Shown in pieces: positions 43,967-52,608 of a stretch of 64,000 nucleotides of DNA. Numbering within the stretch: position 1 is the stretch's first letter; every line of letters starts with the position of its first letter. Under the pieces are notes generated by a model, which saw only the letters and a program-made list of their open reading frames with translations, made no database searches and had not been told where the DNA came from. Source of the stretch: Microlunatus lacustris (GTDB lineage Bacteria; Actinomycetota; Actinomycetes; Propionibacteriales; Propionibacteriaceae); NCBI GenBank assembly GCA_039527025.1, contig BAAAJN010000012.1, forward strand, positions 44,967 through 108,966. The letters run 5' to 3'. The translations under genes were made by a program, and so were the position numbers.

Positions 43967-45010
43967 ATGAGCGACAAGACCAAGATCGAATGGACCGACG
44001 CAACCTGGAACCCGGTCACGGGCTGCGACAAGGTCAGCCCCGGCTGCGACCACTGTTACGCCGAGACCATCGCGCGTCGCTTCGACGGCACCCCGGCTTA
44101 CCCGAACGGTTTCAAGGTGACCCTGCGGCCGGAGCGGCTCGACCAGCCGTTGCGTTGGTCGAGGCCGCGGCGGGTGTTCGTGAACTCGATGTCGGACCTG
44201 CTCCACGCCGACGTTCCGGACGGCTACATCGCCCGGGTCTGGGCAGTGATGGCGCTTGCGCCGCAGCACACCTTCCAGGTCCTTACCAAACGACCCGGTC
44301 GGCTGCGATCGCTACTCAGCTCGCCGGCGTTCTGGCATCAGGTCTCCGAACAGGGCCGGGCCCACCACATCGGCGACGCTCACGGCTGGTTGGCCGTCGG
44401 GGCGATGCTCAGTGGGCAACCACTGCCGAACGTCTGGCTGGGCGTCTCTGCCGAGGATCAGCGCTGGGCGGACATCCGGATCCCGTTGCTGCTCGACACC
44501 CCGGCCGCCGTACGGTTTGTGTCCGCTGAGCCGCTTCTCGGGCCGATCGACTTCACCAGGCACACGATCATCAAGCCGAAGCCGCCGTACGGACCTGGCG
44601 TGTGGCTCGACTCCCTGCGCGGTCACACGGTCGGCCCAGACGAGATGGGCGCTCAGCTCGACTGGGTGATCTGTGGTGGGGAGTCAGGCCGCGGCGCCCG
44701 GCCGATGCACCCCGACTGGATCCGCTCCATCCGGGATCAGTGCGCCGCCGCGGGCGTCGCGTTCCACTTCAAGCAATGGGGCGAGTGGCGGTGGGTCCAA
44801 GAAGCCTGTGACCGTGCGTACGAGGCCAAGCACGGCAGCGACGTCCACCCTGGTCGACCATGGCAATCAGTCACGATCGCCGGAGACATCCGCAGCAACA
44901 ACCTGCTCCCAGCTGACAACGACACGGTCATGCAGCGCATCGGGAAGAAAGCCGCCGGCCGCGAGCTGGACGGCCGCACCTGGGACGAGTTCCCCAAGGC
45001 TGTCTCGTGA
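43967..45010 (+). CDS. DUF5131 (phage Gp37/Gp68-like) protein
   Basis: The 347-residue protein begins with IEWTDATWNPVTGC and a three-Cys motif (Cys20, Cys27, Cys30: GCDKVSPGCDHCYAE), then LRPERLDQPLRW and VFVNSMSDLLH, the pattern of the phage Gp37/Gp68 family. The Cys spacing recalls a radical-SAM iron-sulfur site, but activity is not established. It is common on phages and plasmids. It lies 18 bases after the helicase gene. Confidence 0.85.
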   Translation: MSDKTKIEWTDATWNPVTGCDKVSPGCDHCYAETIARRFDGTPAYPNGFKVTLRPERLDQPLRWSRPRRVFVNSMSDLLHADVPDGYIARVWAVMALAPQHTFQVLTKRPGRLRSLLSSPAFWHQVSEQGRAHHIGDAHGWLAVGAMLSGQPLPNVWLGVSAEDQRWADIRIPLLLDTPAAVRFVSAEPLLGPIDFTRHTIIKPKPPYGPGVWLDSLRGHTVGPDEMGAQLDWVICGGESGRGARPMHPDWIRSIRDQCAAAGVAFHFKQWGEWRWVQEACDRAYEAKHGSDVHPGRPWQSVTIAGDIRSNNLLPADNDTVMQRIGKKAAGRELDGRTWDEFPKAVS

Positions 45011-45135
45011 CTGGGCTCAGGGACACCAGCACCGGCCGTGCCTCTCGAGCAACAAACCCAATCAGCCCCCGCCGGTGTCACCAGCCGTTCCAGCCGCCCG
45101 GCCGAGCTCAACGCAACGGAAGGTCCAACCTGATC

Positions 45136-45486
45136 ATGACCAGCTATCCCAGCTTCGACGGCACCCAGGCCTGCGCCGCCGAACCAACACTGTTCATCAC
45201 CCCGGCAGACGACAAGTCCGTCACTGACGCAGTTGCGCTTTGCGGTGCCTGCCCTTTCCTCGAGAACTGCCGTTCCTACGCCCTCACCCATGATGTGCGC
45301 GGGATCTGGGGTGGTTTGGCCGACGAGGCGCGCAGAGCCAGCCGGGCCCGCGACCACCTCCCCGAGCCGCGCTCGATCACCGAGGAGCTCGATGAGCTCG
45401 TACTCCGCTGGCGAGCTGACGCCATGACCAGTAGCGGAGCCGGCGCAGGAAAGCCCCCGTACGCGCCTTTCAGCCCCGGAGCGTGA
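45136..45486 (+). CDS. WhiB-like iron-sulfur protein 2
   Basis: The 116-residue protein has a full WhiB signature: Cys in QACAAEP, then CGACPFLENC, and the turn RGIWGGLADEAR. It probably controls element genes together with a sigma factor. ATG 45136 is chosen because the sequence before it (45011-45135) is not protein-like. Confidence 0.85.
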   Translation: MTSYPSFDGTQACAAEPTLFITPADDKSVTDAVALCGACPFLENCRSYALTHDVRGIWGGLADEARRASRARDHLPEPRSITEELDELVLRWRADAMTSSGAGAGKPPYAPFSPGA

Positions 45487-45515
45487 CCGTCAAAAGAGGA
45501 AGGACAAGACCAGAC

Positions 45516-45797
45516 ATGCAGACTGAACGCCTATCGGAATTCCTTGCGACCTGGTGCGACATGGACGCGGACACAGACGAGGTCACCACGATCCTCCAGG
45601 AGTCGCCGACCGACGGCTTCTCCGTGTGGCTGAACCATGACCTACGCGAGACCATCCGCACCCAGGCGCTCACACCGGCCCTCGCCCGCCGCCTCACGGG
45701 GCTCAGATTCGCAACCCAAGACGACGTCGATCAGTGGCTGAACCGGCTCTGGAGTGCCTGGTTCCCCAAGGAGCCGCTTCCAGGAGGACGAGCATGA
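45516..45797 (+). CDS. unknown acidic small protein
   Basis: The 93-residue product is acidic and helical (LATWCDMDADTDEVTTILQE) with a Trp-rich end (VDQWLNRLWSAWFP). It is not recognised. ATG 45516 has GAGGAAGGA about 10 bases upstream and is preferred over GTG 45483. It overlaps the next gene by ATGA. Confidence 0.55.
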   Translation: MQTERLSEFLATWCDMDADTDEVTTILQESPTDGFSVWLNHDLRETIRTQALTPALARRLTGLRFATQDDVDQWLNRLWSAWFPKEPLPGGRA

Positions 45798-46471
45798 AAC
45801 GGACTCCGAGCTCGGGCCTGTGCGTGCTCAAGGGGGTCGTCGACAGCAGCTTGCACTTCGACCGAACAGGGTGGGGAGCCATCATGACGGCCCCGCTGTT
45901 CGGCCCCGCTTCGGTCCAGCTGGTGTTCGTGGACCCGAGCGCGGACCTTCGACGGACACTCCGGCGGGTGGCTTGGCGCGCCTTCCACAGTTGGGCTGTG
46001 GCTGTCCCCGTCTTCTACGCCGCCCTGGTGATACCGCTTCCAGGAAGCGCGTGGCGTCGGCTGCTGTACGCCTCCGCTGCGTTCACGGTGGTGTTCCTCG
46101 CAACCCACTGGCTCGGCCGCTTCAGTCGGCCGGGTCCCTGGCTGACCGTCAAGTTCCACCTCACCACCCGACGCAGCTTCTCGGGAGCGGCGTCTGAGGC
46201 CACGTTCGTCGTGCCGTCTGGCCTGCCTGGGTTCACGGCCGCGCTGGACCGTGCGGCTGGGATTCACAGTGCCGGTTTTTTCAGTGACGCCGGCTGGGAG
46301 GAGGTGCGGCGCTACATCTGGTCCTACCTCGAGCGCAGCACGTCCTTCGATGAACTGGTGGGCCTCGGCTACGTCGCTCAGGAGATTAACCGCGTCTGCG
46401 ACGCCCACCTCGATCAAACCTCGGTGTACGCAGCTCCAACCCGCCACAACAAACCCATCAGCCCGCGCTAG
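45794..46471 (+). CDS. membrane protein, DUF6611-like
   Basis: The 225-residue protein starts with a strand-rich region (VVDSSLHFDRTGWGAIMTAP, then VQLVFVDPSADLRRTLRRV), followed by two membrane helices around residues 75-120 and a soluble tail. The front half resembles DUF6611 proteins of mycobacteria and plasmids, whose function is unknown. It is coupled to the gene before it, and the transcript probably ends at the strong hairpin at 46545. Confidence 0.6.
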   Translation: MKRTPSSGLCVLKGVVDSSLHFDRTGWGAIMTAPLFGPASVQLVFVDPSADLRRTLRRVAWRAFHSWAVAVPVFYAALVIPLPGSAWRRLLYASAAFTVVFLATHWLGRFSRPGPWLTVKFHLTTRRSFSGAASEATFVVPSGLPGFTAALDRAAGIHSAGFFSDAGWEEVRRYIWSYLERSTSFDELVGLGYVAQEINRVCDAHLDQTSVYAAPTRHNKPISPR

Positions 46472-46544
46472 CCGAGGCGAGGGCGGGCATCGGGGGTCAG
46501 AGCTGGACCCCATGCAGCCTGATGCGGTGTCTGCAGTGGAGGAC

Positions 46545-46583
46545 GGCCGGACGCGCCACCTCCCTAGGGTGGCGCGTCCGGCC
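46545..46583. terminator. bidirectional terminator hairpin
   Basis: A perfect 16-bp stem (GGCCGGACGCGCCACC and its complement) with a 7-base loop TCCCTAG lies between two convergent genes, with TTGTC after it on the plus strand. It is the strongest hairpin seen in the window and fits a shared terminator. Confidence 0.8.
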
Positions 46584-46606
46584 TTGTCAGTTGCTATCGC
46601 TGCGGA

Positions 46607-46960
46607 CTATGCCCCCGCTGCACAGCCGACATAGCTCAGCAGCAGCTGCACTTGCTCCTCGCTCAGCGGAAGGGTGTTCCCCTCGGCGTCGGTGCCACCG
46701 GTGAAGACGGCTGTCCCCACGTAGGCCTGATGGGTCATGCCGTGGAGGGCTGCGATACCGGTCGCCAAGATGTTGACCGGCAGCCCGACGAGCAGGCCCT
46801 CGTCGTTGATCCACATGTCGAGGTCGCTGCTCAGGGCGACGACGTCGACGCAGCCGTCGACGGCGTGCTGCAGGTGGGGGAGTGTGCCGTTGGTGGCGTC
46901 CCAGGTGTGGACCGTGGCAACCCCGTCGGCGGCGATCGTGAGGGCACAGAAAGCGTTCAT
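46607..46960 (-). CDS. DUF3846 family protein
   Basis: The 117-residue protein matches the DUF3846 layout: LPHLQHAVDGCVDVVALSSD, then MWINDEGLLVGLPVNILAT, then YVGTAVFTGGTDAEG. The family is widespread in plasmids and phages, with no known activity. ATG 46960 has AAGGAG 9 bases upstream; a TTG two codons earlier is less likely. Its leader holds a CTGACCA hairpin and a damage-type promoter, divergent from those of the MoxR gene. Confidence 0.85.
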   Translation of the reverse strand: MNAFCALTIAADGVATVHTWDATNGTLPHLQHAVDGCVDVVALSSDLDMWINDEGLLVGLPVNILATGIAALHGMTHQAYVGTAVFTGGTDAEGNTLPLSEEQVQLLLSYVGCAAGA

Positions 46961-46982
46961 AAACAAGAGCTCCTTGCTTCGT

Positions 46983-47039
46983 GCGGCTGGTCAGGCCGCG
47001 TGGTTTGGTGATGCTCACGTTACGGGTCGGCTCTGACAT
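46983..47039 (-). promoter_or_regulatory. damage-type promoter and CTGACCA hairpin, copy 2
   Basis: On the minus strand, ATGTCAGAG (47039-47031), eight bases, then TAACGT (47022-47017) resembles the PafBC-dependent RecA-NDp promoter. The hairpin GCGGC-CTGACCA-GCCGC occupies 46999-46983 and ends 22 bases before ATG 46960. Confidence 0.7.
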
Positions 47040-47115
47040 TTCGAAGAGCTTGAGCAGCTGGATCGGCCGGCATGGGGTGCCTGGTCAGGGGGTTGCCGGC
47101 GGCGATCAGTGGAGG

Positions 47116-47173
47116 TTGTCAGTCCCTCTGGATACGGTGAAATCACCAACCACTACAGGGCCTGACCAGCCCT
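47116..47173 (+). promoter_or_regulatory. damage-type promoter and CTGACCA hairpin, copy 3
   Basis: TTGTCAGTC (47116-47124), eight bases, TACGGT (47133-47138), then the hairpin AGGGC-CTGACCA-GCCCT at 47157-47173, ending 21 bases before the MoxR-like gene. Eight of nine bases match the RecA-NDp TTGTCRGTG element. Confidence 0.75.
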
Positions 47174-47194
47174 GCGATTGAAGGAGTTCCTTCC

Positions 47195-48298
47195 ATGAGC
47201 GACCTCTCTACGACCATCACGGTGATCGACGCCTGCGGGCGCGCCCACGTGCCGGTGCTGCTGCTGTCCGACCCCGGCATGGGCAAGTCGAGCCTGGTGC
47301 GGGGCCTCGCCCGCGCCGAAGCGGTGCCCTGCGAGACCGTGCTCGGCTCGATCCGCGAACCCGCCGACGTGGCAGGGCTGCCGGTCGTCACCGAGTCCGG
47401 CGTCGTGCTGTCACCCCCCGCCTGGGCGACCCGGCTGGCCGACGCGGGAGCCGGGTACCTGTTCTTGGACGAGTTGACCACGTGCCCGCCCGCCGTCCAG
47501 GCCGCGATGCTGGCGGTCGCCTTGGACCGGGTGGTCGGTGACCTACTGCTCCCGGATGGGGTCCGGGTGGTCGCAGGGGCCAACCCGCCAGACCGGGCCG
47601 CAGACGGGTGGGAGTTGTCCCCGCCGCTGGCCAACCGCTTCTGCCACGTCCAGTTCGCCCCCAGCGTGGACGAGTGGCTCGACGGCATGACCGTGGGGTG
47701 GTCAGCCCCGCCAGCGTCTCGTGCGGTCACCGCCGACCCGTCGCGTCAGGCTGCGGTCACCGCAGCGGTCACCGGGTTTGTGCGTACGAAGCCCGAGCAC
47801 CTGCACGCCTTCCCCGCGACCTCGGACACCACCGGCGGGCCGTGGCCGTCGCGGCGGGTGTGGGCCATGCTCGCCGCCGCGCTCGCCCACGTCCGCGACG
47901 ACGACCACGCCGCCCGGCAGGCCATCGTGTTCGGTCTCGTCGGGGAAGGCGTCGGAGTGGAGTTCCTCACCTGGTGCGAGCAAGCCGACCTGCCCGACCC
48001 GGCAGACGTGATCGCAGACCCGTCCATCGTGAACTGGTCCGACCGCCCCGACCGGGTGTGGGCGGTGCTGTCCGGCGTCGTCGGCTGGGCCACCGCCCAG
48101 AACACCGCCACCGCCTGGCGGTCAGCGTGGGGGCCGTTACTCGCCGCCGCCGAGCACGGCGCACCCGACGTCGCCGCCGCCGCTGCCCGCCCCCTGGGCC
48201 GCTCCCGCCCCGCCACCGCCACCGTCCCCGCTGCGGTGCGCACCCACTTCGCCCCGGTCCTCGCCGCCGCCGGTCTGACCAAGGTCGGTGCAGCATGA
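47195..48298 (+). CDS. MoxR-like AAA+ ATPase
   Basis: The 367-residue AAA+ protein has Walker A LLLSDPGMGKSSLV (residues 22-35), Walker B GYLFLDEL (residues 87-94) and the sensor VVAGANPPD. MoxR ATPases act as chaperones with a von Willebrand factor A partner, here encoded by the next gene through an ATGA overlap. Target proteins are unknown. The start ATG 47195 has AAGGAG upstream. Confidence 0.85.
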   Translation: MSDLSTTITVIDACGRAHVPVLLLSDPGMGKSSLVRGLARAEAVPCETVLGSIREPADVAGLPVVTESGVVLSPPAWATRLADAGAGYLFLDELTTCPPAVQAAMLAVALDRVVGDLLLPDGVRVVAGANPPDRAADGWELSPPLANRFCHVQFAPSVDEWLDGMTVGWSAPPASRAVTADPSRQAAVTAAVTGFVRTKPEHLHAFPATSDTTGGPWPSRRVWAMLAAALAHVRDDDHAARQAIVFGLVGEGVGVEFLTWCEQADLPDPADVIADPSIVNWSDRPDRVWAVLSGVVGWATAQNTATAWRSAWGPLLAAAEHGAPDVAAAAARPLGRSRPATATVPAAVRTHFAPVLAAAGLTKVGAA

Positions 48299-49548
48299 CC
48301 CTCCCAGCCCGGCCCCTCACCGCTACCGAACACGAAGCCTTCCGACTGGCCCGGCTCGTCGCCGCCGAACACGCCCCCTACTTCATGCACGCCCTGTTCG
48401 CGGCCACCCCGGTCGCCGCGCCAGGGCTCGGAACGTTCGCCGTGGACGGCGCGTGGCGGCTCTACATGGACCCCGAGCTGCTCGTCGGCCCCGCCCGCTG
48501 GCCGTCTCCCACCGCCGCCGCTGTCTTGCTGCACGAGGTCGGTCACCTGATCCGCGACCACGCCGGGCGAGCCGAGGCGCTGCCGCACCCCCGCCACCAC
48601 CTGGCGTGGAACCTCAGCGGAGACGCCGAGATCAACGACGACCTTCTCGCCGCCGGTATCCCGCTGCCGGAGGGGGTCGTGACCCCCTCCGCGCTCGGCT
48701 GCGACGACGGCGACCTGGCCGAGACCTACTACGCCGTTCTGGTCCCACCAGACGGCAGCAGCACCGCGCCGCTGCCCGACGACGACGGGGCAGGATGCGG
48801 GTCCGGCTCAGGGTGCCCGCCCGCGCCGGGGGAACTGCCCGCCGACGTTGCGTTACCGGACGGCACCGGCCAACCGATCACCCCAGCCGAAGGCGACTTC
48901 GTACGCCGCCGAGTCGCGCTCGACGTGACCGCCCACCAGCACGCCAAGGGCCGGGGCAGCATCCCGGCTGGCCTCTCCCGTTGGGCCGCGACCGTGCTCA
49001 GCCCGCCCGTCGTGGCGTGGGACCGGGTGCTCCGAGCAGCCGTCCGTCGCGCCGTCGCTGACCGCGCCGGACGGGTGGACTACACCTACTCCCGGCCCTC
49101 CCGCCGAACCGTCCCGCACATCGTCAAGCCCGCCATGCGCGGCCCCTCGGTCGTCGTCTCCATCGTCGTGGACACGTCCGGCTCCATGAGCCAGGCCGAC
49201 CTCGACGCGGCCATGGCCGAAGTGCACGGCGTCCTCAAAGCCACCGGCGTAGCCCGCGAGCACATCAGGCTCCTGTCGTGCGACGCCGCCACCACCACCG
49301 GCCAACGGGTCCGCTCGGTCACATCGGTACGGCTCAGCGGAGGGGGTGGCACCGACATGCGGGTGGGGATCGCCGCCGCCGAGCGAACCCTCCCCGCCCC
49401 CCACGTCGTGATCGTCCTGACCGATGGGGACACCCCCTGGCCCGATGCCCCTACCCGAGCCCGGCTGGTCTGCGCCGTCATCGCCGCCGAGCCGCCCACC
49501 GGCACTCCCGGCTGGGCGACCACCGTGCACATTCCACCCGCAACCTGA
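48295..49548 (+). CDS. DUF2201-type metallopeptidase-like VWA protein
   Basis: The N-terminal half has the zinc-peptidase-like motif HEVGH (residues 80-84) and WNLSGDAEIND. The C-terminal half is a VWA domain with MIDAS motif VDTSGSMS near 292 and VLTDGDTPW. This two-part layout is DUF2201. The 417-residue protein likely works with the MoxR-like ATPase as a chaperone or protein-remodelling pair. Start ATG 48295 lies in the MoxR stop. Confidence 0.85.
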   Translation: MTLPARPLTATEHEAFRLARLVAAEHAPYFMHALFAATPVAAPGLGTFAVDGAWRLYMDPELLVGPARWPSPTAAAVLLHEVGHLIRDHAGRAEALPHPRHHLAWNLSGDAEINDDLLAAGIPLPEGVVTPSALGCDDGDLAETYYAVLVPPDGSSTAPLPDDDGAGCGSGSGCPPAPGELPADVALPDGTGQPITPAEGDFVRRRVALDVTAHQHAKGRGSIPAGLSRWAATVLSPPVVAWDRVLRAAVRRAVADRAGRVDYTYSRPSRRTVPHIVKPAMRGPSVVVSIVVDTSGSMSQADLDAAMAEVHGVLKATGVAREHIRLLSCDAATTTGQRVRSVTSVRLSGGGGTDMRVGIAAAERTLPAPHVVIVLTDGDTPWPDAPTRARLVCAVIAAEPPTGTPGWATTVHIPPAT

Positions 49549-49569
49549 CCGCCAGACGGACGCTGCCGC

Positions 49570-49622
49570 TTGTCAGTGCCCGCCGCTAGCGTGAACCCCA
49601 CCACCAGGGCCTGACCAGCCCT
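49570..49622 (+). promoter_or_regulatory. damage-type promoter and CTGACCA hairpin, copy 4
   Basis: TTGTCAGTG (49570-49578), eight bases, TAGCGT (49587-49592) is a perfect match to TTGTCRGTG-N8-TAnnnT. The hairpin AGGGC-CTGACCA-GCCCT at 49606-49622 ends 25 bases before ATG 49648. Confidence 0.8.
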
Positions 49623-49647
49623 ACGAGAGCCCTAGGAGACACCTTCC

Positions 49648-49839
49648 ATGCCTCAGCCGACCATCACGACGCTCACCGAGCACACCGCCCGCCTCCTGAT
49701 CGGCACTGGGATCAGTCCCGCCGACGCGGTAGCCGTCGCCTCCGGGGCAGCCGCAGCCTCCCCGAACGGACAGGCTGTTGCCGCCGCCCTCCGCGACGGC
49801 TGGCGCGCCGCCGAAACCCCTGGCCGGGCCGACCAGTGA
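49648..49839 (+). CDS. small helical protein
   Basis: The 63-residue product is Ala rich and helical (TARLLIGTGISPADAVAVAS). It has no recognised family. AGGAG precedes ATG 49648, and the stop overlaps the GTG of the next gene (GTGA), so both are read from the damage-type promoter. Confidence 0.6.
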   Translation: MPQPTITTLTEHTARLLIGTGISPADAVAVASGAAAASPNGQAVAAALRDGWRAAETPGRADQ

Positions 49840-50999
49840 CCGCCGAATGGTTCGACCTCGGCCAGCGGCTCCACGCCGCCACCACCGGCATCCTGGCAGC
49901 GCGGCTGCGCCACGCACCGATCAGCAGCGGCTCCCAACCAGTCGCGGTCCGCGCCAGCACGACCGGGCGAACCATCACCGTGACCGCCGCCGATCCCCAC
50001 ACCGCGCCAGCCACCGCCCACGGTCCCGCCGCGCTGAGCCTGCTCGCAGACCTCGGGGTGACCATCACCGCTGCCGCCCCAGCCACCCTCGTTACCGACA
50101 CCCCGGCCACCCTCGGCCTACTCCACAGGCTCGCCGCCGCCGCCCCCACCGGCACCTCCGACGACGACGTGGCCGCGCACATCGGATGGTGGCGCGACCG
50201 CTCAGACTTCCCCGGCGGGCGCGCCGTCGTGGACACCACCGAAACGTGCCCCGTCCGCTGGATCACCGGCACCACCCCCAGAGCCGAGCAGCAGGCCGCG
50301 ACCTGGCAAACCTGGCTCGGGGTGTCCGACGAATCCGTCAACGGCGTCCTCGCAATCCACGCTCAGCTGACAGACGGGCCGGAACTGCCGCACCTGACAC
50401 TGCTGGCCGATGACGACTTGTGGTCGTGGTCCGCAGCCCAGCGCGACCACGCCGACGGCTGGGACTGGCGACGACCCGACAGCACCAGCCGGGCCGCGAA
50501 CGGGTTGCGTTCCCGCTGCGACGCCGCCGACCTGTTCGCCGCCGCCCTGCTCGCAGACCCCCTCTACCGCCGCCGCGCCGTCCACACCGGCCACGTCGTC
50601 ACCGGAACCGCCCACCCGCTCGGGGACCGACTCAAGCGATGCCGAGTCACCTGCCGCCGCCTCGACGCCCGACTACGCCCCGGCACCGACTTGACCGGAT
50701 GGATCGGCGCCCCCGACATCACCGCCGACCACTTCTCCGCCACCGTCAACGCCGCCGAAGTCACCCACGGCAGCCTCGTCCTCACCCTCACCGGCCTCAC
50801 CGGCGCTGGACCGGCCACCGGGCAGCAGGTGACCCTGCACAGCGCCCCACCCAACCCGCACCGCCAGCACAGCGGCCAGAAGGCCTACCGAGCCCTGTAC
50901 GCCGCCCGACGCTCCTGGCTGACCACCGGACGCACCCCCACCCCCACCAGACGCGACGTACCGCTCGACGTGCTCGTAGCCGGGGCCGACCCCGAGTGA
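49836..50999 (+). CDS. unknown 387-aa protein of damage-type operon
   Basis: The soluble, Ala/Thr-rich protein has no recognised domain. Visible features are a Trp-rich middle (DDDLWSWSAAQRDHADGWDW) and a basic C-terminus (HSGQKAYRALYAARRSWL). It starts at GTG 49836 in the stop of the small gene. Codon use is very GC-rich, like its neighbours. It could act on DNA given its regulon, but this is a guess. Confidence 0.6.
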   Translation: MTAEWFDLGQRLHAATTGILAARLRHAPISSGSQPVAVRASTTGRTITVTAADPHTAPATAHGPAALSLLADLGVTITAAAPATLVTDTPATLGLLHRLAAAAPTGTSDDDVAAHIGWWRDRSDFPGGRAVVDTTETCPVRWITGTTPRAEQQAATWQTWLGVSDESVNGVLAIHAQLTDGPELPHLTLLADDDLWSWSAAQRDHADGWDWRRPDSTSRAANGLRSRCDAADLFAAALLADPLYRRRAVHTGHVVTGTAHPLGDRLKRCRVTCRRLDARLRPGTDLTGWIGAPDITADHFSATVNAAEVTHGSLVLTLTGLTGAGPATGQQVTLHSAPPNPHRQHSGQKAYRALYAARRSWLTTGRTPTPTRRDVPLDVLVAGADPE

Positions 51000-51000
51000 A

Positions 51001-51056
51001 CTGTCACCGGCACCCCCTAACGTGAACACCACTACCACCCGGGCCTGACCAGCCCG
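51001..51056 (+). promoter_or_regulatory. damage-type promoter and CTGACCA hairpin, copy 5
   Basis: CTGTCACCG (51001-51009), eight bases, TAACGT (51018-51023), then the hairpin CGGGC-CTGACCA-GCCCG at 51040-51056, ending 20 bases before ATG 51077. The TGTCA core and the N8 spacing are kept; the rest of the element is weaker. Confidence 0.7.
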
Positions 51057-51076
51057 ACGACCACGGAGCCAAGACC

Positions 51077-52372
51077 ATGCGCACCATCCCCACCACCACC
51101 CCGCCCGCATCCACTCAACCCGCCCCGGCCCCCGCACCGGCAGCCGCGCCCGCCTGGCGAGCCCAGGCCATCATGGACAACCCCTCGACCGCAGGAGTCC
51201 TCCACTCGGCCTGGTCCGGCGACCCCGCCGTCGTCGTCCCCTCACCCCCCGGAGCAGGCAAGACTCGCCTCGTCGCCCTGCTCGCCGCCACCCTGGCCGA
51301 CCGCGCCGGGCTCCGGGTCGGGATCGCCGCCCAGACCCGTGACCAAGCCACCGAGATCGCCCGCCGCCTCGGCGCACTGTCCGGCACCGCCCGCCTCATC
51401 TGGAGCGCCAAGGGAACCCCGCCCAACCTGGCAGGCAGCCCGGTTGCGGTCGTCACCGGCCGGGCTGTCCGCTTCCCACCCTCCGGTGGGGGAGTCCTCG
51501 TCGCCACCACCGCCCGGTGGACCTACGCCAACCCCAGCAACCTCGGCTGCGACGTGATGATCGTGGACGAGGCGTGGCAGGCCACCTACGCCGACCTCGG
51601 TGCGCTCGGCGCGTTCGCACCCCAGGTGGTCTGTGTGGGCGACCCCGGCCAGATCGCGCCCGTCGTCACCGGCCAGACCCGCCGCTGGGCCAACTCACCG
51701 ACCGGACCCCACCTGCCCGCCCCCGACGCTCTGCTCGCCGCCCACCGAGAAGCCGTCTCGGTGGTCACCCTGCGCCACACCTGGCGGCTCGGCCCCGCCA
51801 CCACCACACTCATCCAGCCGACCTTCTACCCCGCCCTGCCCTTCACGTCCAAGCGGCCCCCCGAGCACCTGACCAGCCCCCACGGCCACCTGCTGCCCGA
51901 GGTCACCCACCGGCCCGTCTCAGCAACCTCAGGCAGCGGAGACCCGGCACTCACCGCCACTTGCGCCGACCGTGCCCGGGACCTGCTCACCCACACCCTG
52001 CACACCGCAGACGGCAGCCGCCCGCTCACCCCCAAAGACGTGGCTGTGGTCTGTGCACACGTCAGCCAGGCCGCCGCCGTCCGCGCCATGCTGGCCGACC
52101 TCCCAGACCTTCTCGTCGGCACCGCGAACCAGTTGCAAGGCATGGAACGCCACGCCGCCGTCGTCCTCCACCCCCTAGCCGGATACCGCGACCCCAACGC
52201 CTTCGGCACCGACCTCGGCCGCGCCTGCGTCATGCTGTCTCGCCACCGCGCCCACCTGAGCGTCGTCACCGACACCGCGACACCCCACGTCCTCGCCGGA
52301 CCCGACCCAGACCCCGCCGCCATCACGCATCGACACCTGCTCGACGCCCTCCTCGCCGCCCCGCCCTTCTGA
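51077..52372 (+). CDS. SF1-type DNA/RNA helicase
   Basis: The 431-residue protein has Walker A VPSPPGAGKTRLV near 55, Walker B VMIVDEAWQA, motif III VVCVGDPGQIAPVV and motif VI LSRHRAHLSVV, the order of Upf1/AAA_12-type SF1 helicases. An N-terminal Pro/Ala-rich tail may be unstructured. It sits alone behind a damage-type promoter. The 236 bases after it contain no gene. Confidence 0.82.
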   Translation: MRTIPTTTPPASTQPAPAPAPAAAPAWRAQAIMDNPSTAGVLHSAWSGDPAVVVPSPPGAGKTRLVALLAATLADRAGLRVGIAAQTRDQATEIARRLGALSGTARLIWSAKGTPPNLAGSPVAVVTGRAVRFPPSGGGVLVATTARWTYANPSNLGCDVMIVDEAWQATYADLGALGAFAPQVVCVGDPGQIAPVVTGQTRRWANSPTGPHLPAPDALLAAHREAVSVVTLRHTWRLGPATTTLIQPTFYPALPFTSKRPPEHLTSPHGHLLPEVTHRPVSATSGSGDPALTATCADRARDLLTHTLHTADGSRPLTPKDVAVVCAHVSQAAAVRAMLADLPDLLVGTANQLQGMERHAAVVLHPLAGYRDPNAFGTDLGRACVMLSRHRAHLSVVTDTATPHVLAGPDPDPAAITHRHLLDALLAAPPF

Positions 52373-52608
52373 CGACCACCGCCCGCGCCGCGCCCGCACC
52401 TCACGCCGCCTGCTGGTGCAGACGGCGGCACCCCATGCCGGCCGGCCCGGCGGCACAGCGATGTGCCGCGGAGGCTTCCGGGCCCGGCCCACACAACCGC
52501 TCATCGCCGGGAGGATCGCGCCTACCATCGTTTGCCACCAGCTCTCAGACGGAGAGAAAAGCTGACGAGCTGACTGACGGACCCCCGTGCGTGAAAGGAC
52601 GCTCACTC

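Noticed and set aside
51869..51883. A further CCTGACCAGCCC inside the SF1 helicase gene
   Set aside because: It lies in coding sequence (EHLTSPHG), has no pairing 5' arm and no start codon nearby, so it is a chance match to the hairpin loop.
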